Below are positions 61,951-64,000 of a DNA stretch of 64,000 nucleotides, piece after piece. Positions within the stretch are counted from its first letter, which is position 1. Every line of letters starts with the position of its first letter. Under the pieces are notes generated by a model. It did not search any database and was not told the origin of the DNA. It saw only the letters and a program-made list of their open reading frames with translations. Origin of the DNA: Longimicrobiaceae bacterium (lineage in GTDB: Bacteria > Gemmatimonadota > Gemmatimonadetes > Longimicrobiales > Longimicrobiaceae); assembly GCA_036375715.1 (NCBI GenBank), contig DASVBS010000047.1, forward strand, positions 32,874 to 96,873. The letters are read 5' to 3'. A program made the translations under genes and the position numbers.

Positions 61951-64000
61951 ATGAACCCCGCCCCCTCCGCCCCCGTGACGGTCGAACTCGCGATGCCGAC
62001 CGATCTCCCCCCGGTCGAGCTGTCGCAGAACGCACGGACGGTGCTCGCGAAGCGGTATCTCCGTAAGGACGAAACGGGGACGCCGATCGAGGAGCCCGAG
62101 GAGATGTTCTGGCGGGTCGCCTCGGTGATCGCGCAACAGGACGCGCGCTATGGTGCGAGCCCGGAAGAGGTGGAGGCGCTGGCCCGGGAGTTCTACGCGC
62201 TGATGACGCATCGGCTGTTCGAGCCGAATTCCCCCACCCTGATGAACGCCGGGCGGCCGCTGGGCCAGCTCTCCGCCTGCTTCGTGCTCCCGGTGGAGGA
62301 TGCCCTTTCCAACGGAAAGTCGGGGATCTACGACACCCTGCGCTCGATGGCGCTGGTGCACCAGTCAGGGGGCGGGACCGGCTTCTCGTTCAGCCGCTTG
62401 CGCCCCAAGGGCGACATTGTGAAGAGCACCACCGGCGTGGCCTCAGGGCCGGTGAGCTTCATGAAGCTCTATGACGCCTCCACCGAGGTGGTGAAGCAGG
62501 GCGGCACCCGCCGCGGCGCCAACATGGGCATCCTGCGCGTCGATCATCCGGACATCCTGGACTTCATCGATTGCAAGCAGGACCTCACCCAGGTCACGAA
62601 CTTCAACATCTCCGTTGCCATCACCGACGCCTTCATGGACGCGGTGGAGAAGGGTACGGAGTACGACCTGTACAGCCCGCGCAGCGGGGAGCCGGTGGGT
62701 CGGCTGGACGCACGCATGGTGTTCGACCGCATCGTGCACAACGCCTGGGCGACGGGCGAGCCGGGGGTCTTCTTCATCGATCGCGCGAACTATTACAACC
62801 CGGTCCCGCACCTCGGCAGCTACGAGGCGACCAACCCCTGCGGCGAGCAGCCGCTGCTGCCGTACGACGTCTGCAACCTCGGATCGGTGAACGTGGGGGC
62901 ATTCGTTCGCCGGGACATCCCCGCGGACGCGCCCTGGTACGAGAAGATCGACTGGAAGGAATATCGCCGGGTGGTCCGGCTGGCCACGCACTTCCTCGAC
63001 AACGTCATCGACGCCAACCAGTTCCCCCTGCCGGAGATTACCGATCTGGCGCAGCGGATCCGCCGGATCGGCCTGGGCGTGATGGGCTTTGCCGATCTAC
63101 TGGTGCGCCTCGGGGTGCAGTACAACTCCGAGGAGGGGGTCGAAGTGGGGCGGCGCATCATGGAGTTCCTCGACGAGGAAGCCAAGAAGGAGAGCGAGCG
63201 TCTCGCCGACGAGCGGGGTCCCTTCCCGGAGTGGCAGCGCTCCATCTGGGGCCCTGACGAGACCTGTGCGCGGGCTCCGAATGGCGAGCGGATCCGCCCC
63301 ATGCGGCGGCTGCGCAACTGCAACGTCGACACGGTGGCGCCTACCGGGACCATCTCCATCATCGCCGGGTGCAGCTCGGGCATCGAGCCTCTCTTCGCGG
63401 TGGCTTTCATGCGCAACCAGGCGGGCGTCCTCATGCCGGACGTCAACGAGGATTTCGTGCGAGTGGCGCGGGAGCGCGGCTTCTACTCCGAGGAGCTGAT
63501 GAAGCGGATCGCGGAGGAGGGGCACATCCACTTCCCGGAGGTGCCGGAAGAAGTGCAGCGCACCTTCGTGACCGCGCACGACATCTCCCCCGAGTGGCAC
63601 GTGCGGATGCAGTCCGCCTTCCAGGAGTTCGTCGACTCGGCTATCTCCAAGACGACGAACTTCCCGCACAGCGCCACCGAGGAGGATGTGCGCGAGATCT
63701 ACGAGCTGGCGTTCAAGCTGGGCGCCAAGGGCGTGACGGTCTACCGCGACGGGAGCCGTGACAACCAGGTGCTCTCCACCGGCGCGACGAAGACTCCCGC
63801 GCAGGCGGCAGCGCAGAACGAGAAGGTGGCCGAGCAGGAGAAAAGAATCGCCGCCCTCGAAGCCGAGCTGAGGAAAGCGCAGGAGAAGGGTACCCCCGCG
63901 GAGTCCACTCCGCAGTCCGTGCGCCGGCAGAAGCGCCGTCGTCCGGCGGTGCTGCGCGGGACGACGCGAAAGATGGCCTCGCCGATCGGCGACGTGTACG
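61951..64000 (+). CDS. nrdJ: Adenosylcobalamin-dependent (class II) ribonucleotide reductase, 3' truncated
   Basis: The visible 683 residues form a class II ribonucleoside reductase that makes deoxyribonucleotides without oxygen. The ATG has AGGAG five bases upstream. The first redox-active Cys is in GQLSACFVLPVED, substrate-site segments are HQSGGGTGFSFSRLRPKG, KQGGTRRGANMGIL and TNPCGEQPLLPYDVCNLGS (radical Cys in NPCGE), then NVDTVAPTGTISIIAGCSSGIEP and SKTTNFPHSAT. After about residue 600 a charged coiled linker (EKVAEQEKRIAALEAELRKAQ) leads to LRGTTRKMASPIGDVY, the beginning of a TSCPD domain. The stop codon lies beyond the window. Confidence 0.95.
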   Translation, partial: MNPAPSAPVTVELAMPTDLPPVELSQNARTVLAKRYLRKDETGTPIEEPEEMFWRVASVIAQQDARYGASPEEVEALAREFYALMTHRLFEPNSPTLMNAGRPLGQLSACFVLPVEDALSNGKSGIYDTLRSMALVHQSGGGTGFSFSRLRPKGDIVKSTTGVASGPVSFMKLYDASTEVVKQGGTRRGANMGILRVDHPDILDFIDCKQDLTQVTNFNISVAITDAFMDAVEKGTEYDLYSPRSGEPVGRLDARMVFDRIVHNAWATGEPGVFFIDRANYYNPVPHLGSYEATNPCGEQPLLPYDVCNLGSVNVGAFVRRDIPADAPWYEKIDWKEYRRVVRLATHFLDNVIDANQFPLPEITDLAQRIRRIGLGVMGFADLLVRLGVQYNSEEGVEVGRRIMEFLDEEAKKESERLADERGPFPEWQRSIWGPDETCARAPNGERIRPMRRLRNCNVDTVAPTGTISIIAGCSSGIEPLFAVAFMRNQAGVLMPDVNEDFVRVARERGFYSEELMKRIAEEGHIHFPEVPEEVQRTFVTAHDISPEWHVRMQSAFQEFVDSAISKTTNFPHSATEEDVREIYELAFKLGAKGVTVYRDGSRDNQVLSTGATKTPAQAAAQNEKVAEQEKRIAALEAELRKAQEKGTPAESTPQSVRRQKRRRPAVLRGTTRKMASPIGDVY

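Overview
The window is a GC-rich (roughly 65 to 70 percent by eye) chromosomal stretch from a Gram-negative-type bacterium. It carries a SusC/SusD pair, a TonB-dependent receptor, many lipoproteins with lipoboxes, a LysM lytic transglycosylase, an AmpG permease and a B12-dependent ribonucleotide reductase. Together with weak or absent Shine-Dalgarno sites before many genes and several TATCTT-like -10 candidates, this fits Gemmatimonadota (Longimicrobia-like) best. That placement is inferred, because no rRNA or other phylogenetic marker was searched. No tRNA, rRNA, CRISPR array, transposase or prophage gene was recognised.

Layout. 1-4.2 kb: 3' part of a fructosamine-kinase-like gene, a cardiolipin synthase, a MltD-like lytic transglycosylase and LemA. 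4.3-16 kb (minus strand): yggT with two M16-like proteins that both lack a canonical zinc motif, an M23 peptidase, metG, ricT, accA and dnaE. 16.4-25.8 kb (plus): a polysaccharide utilization-type operon of SusC, a SusD with a PDZ-like insertion, a GH144-like glucanase lipoprotein, a sulfatase and a PHP-type lipoprotein. 26-33.6 kb: acyl-CoA dehydrogenase, two SDRs, a small lipoprotein, a phytoene-desaturase-like oxidoreductase and a small membrane protein. 33.8-37.3 kb: ECF sigma factor, zinc-finger anti-sigma factor and TonB-dependent receptor in one operon. 37.4-47.5 kb: NamZ-type muramidase, Eis-like acetyltransferase, peptide-binding lipoprotein, rho, a histidine kinase with its response regulator, an ABC exporter and a glycine-zipper lipoprotein.

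47.9-61 kb is the most coherent block: gamma-glutamyltransferase facing a tightly packed operon of murQ, an unknown gene, anmK, a HEAT-repeat lipoprotein, a NagZ-like hexosaminidase, ampG, an AmiC-type amidase and a three-part protein (HExxH peptidase, TolB-like propeller, beta-barrel). Start and stop codons overlap or abut through most of it. The first seven genes match peptidoglycan release, import and recycling of anhydro-MurNAc. The unknown gene, the HEAT lipoprotein and the three-part protein are candidate new partners. The window ends in a class II ribonucleotide reductase (nrdJ) whose upstream region holds two NrdR-box-like sequences exactly 31 bp apart.

Many gaps between genes hold the same kind of element: short 7- or 8-bp units (AATTACG, GACAAGG, AAGCTAG types) in one orientation on the left and inverted on the right, around a variable core. 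Several touch the stop codon of a neighbouring gene or supply it.
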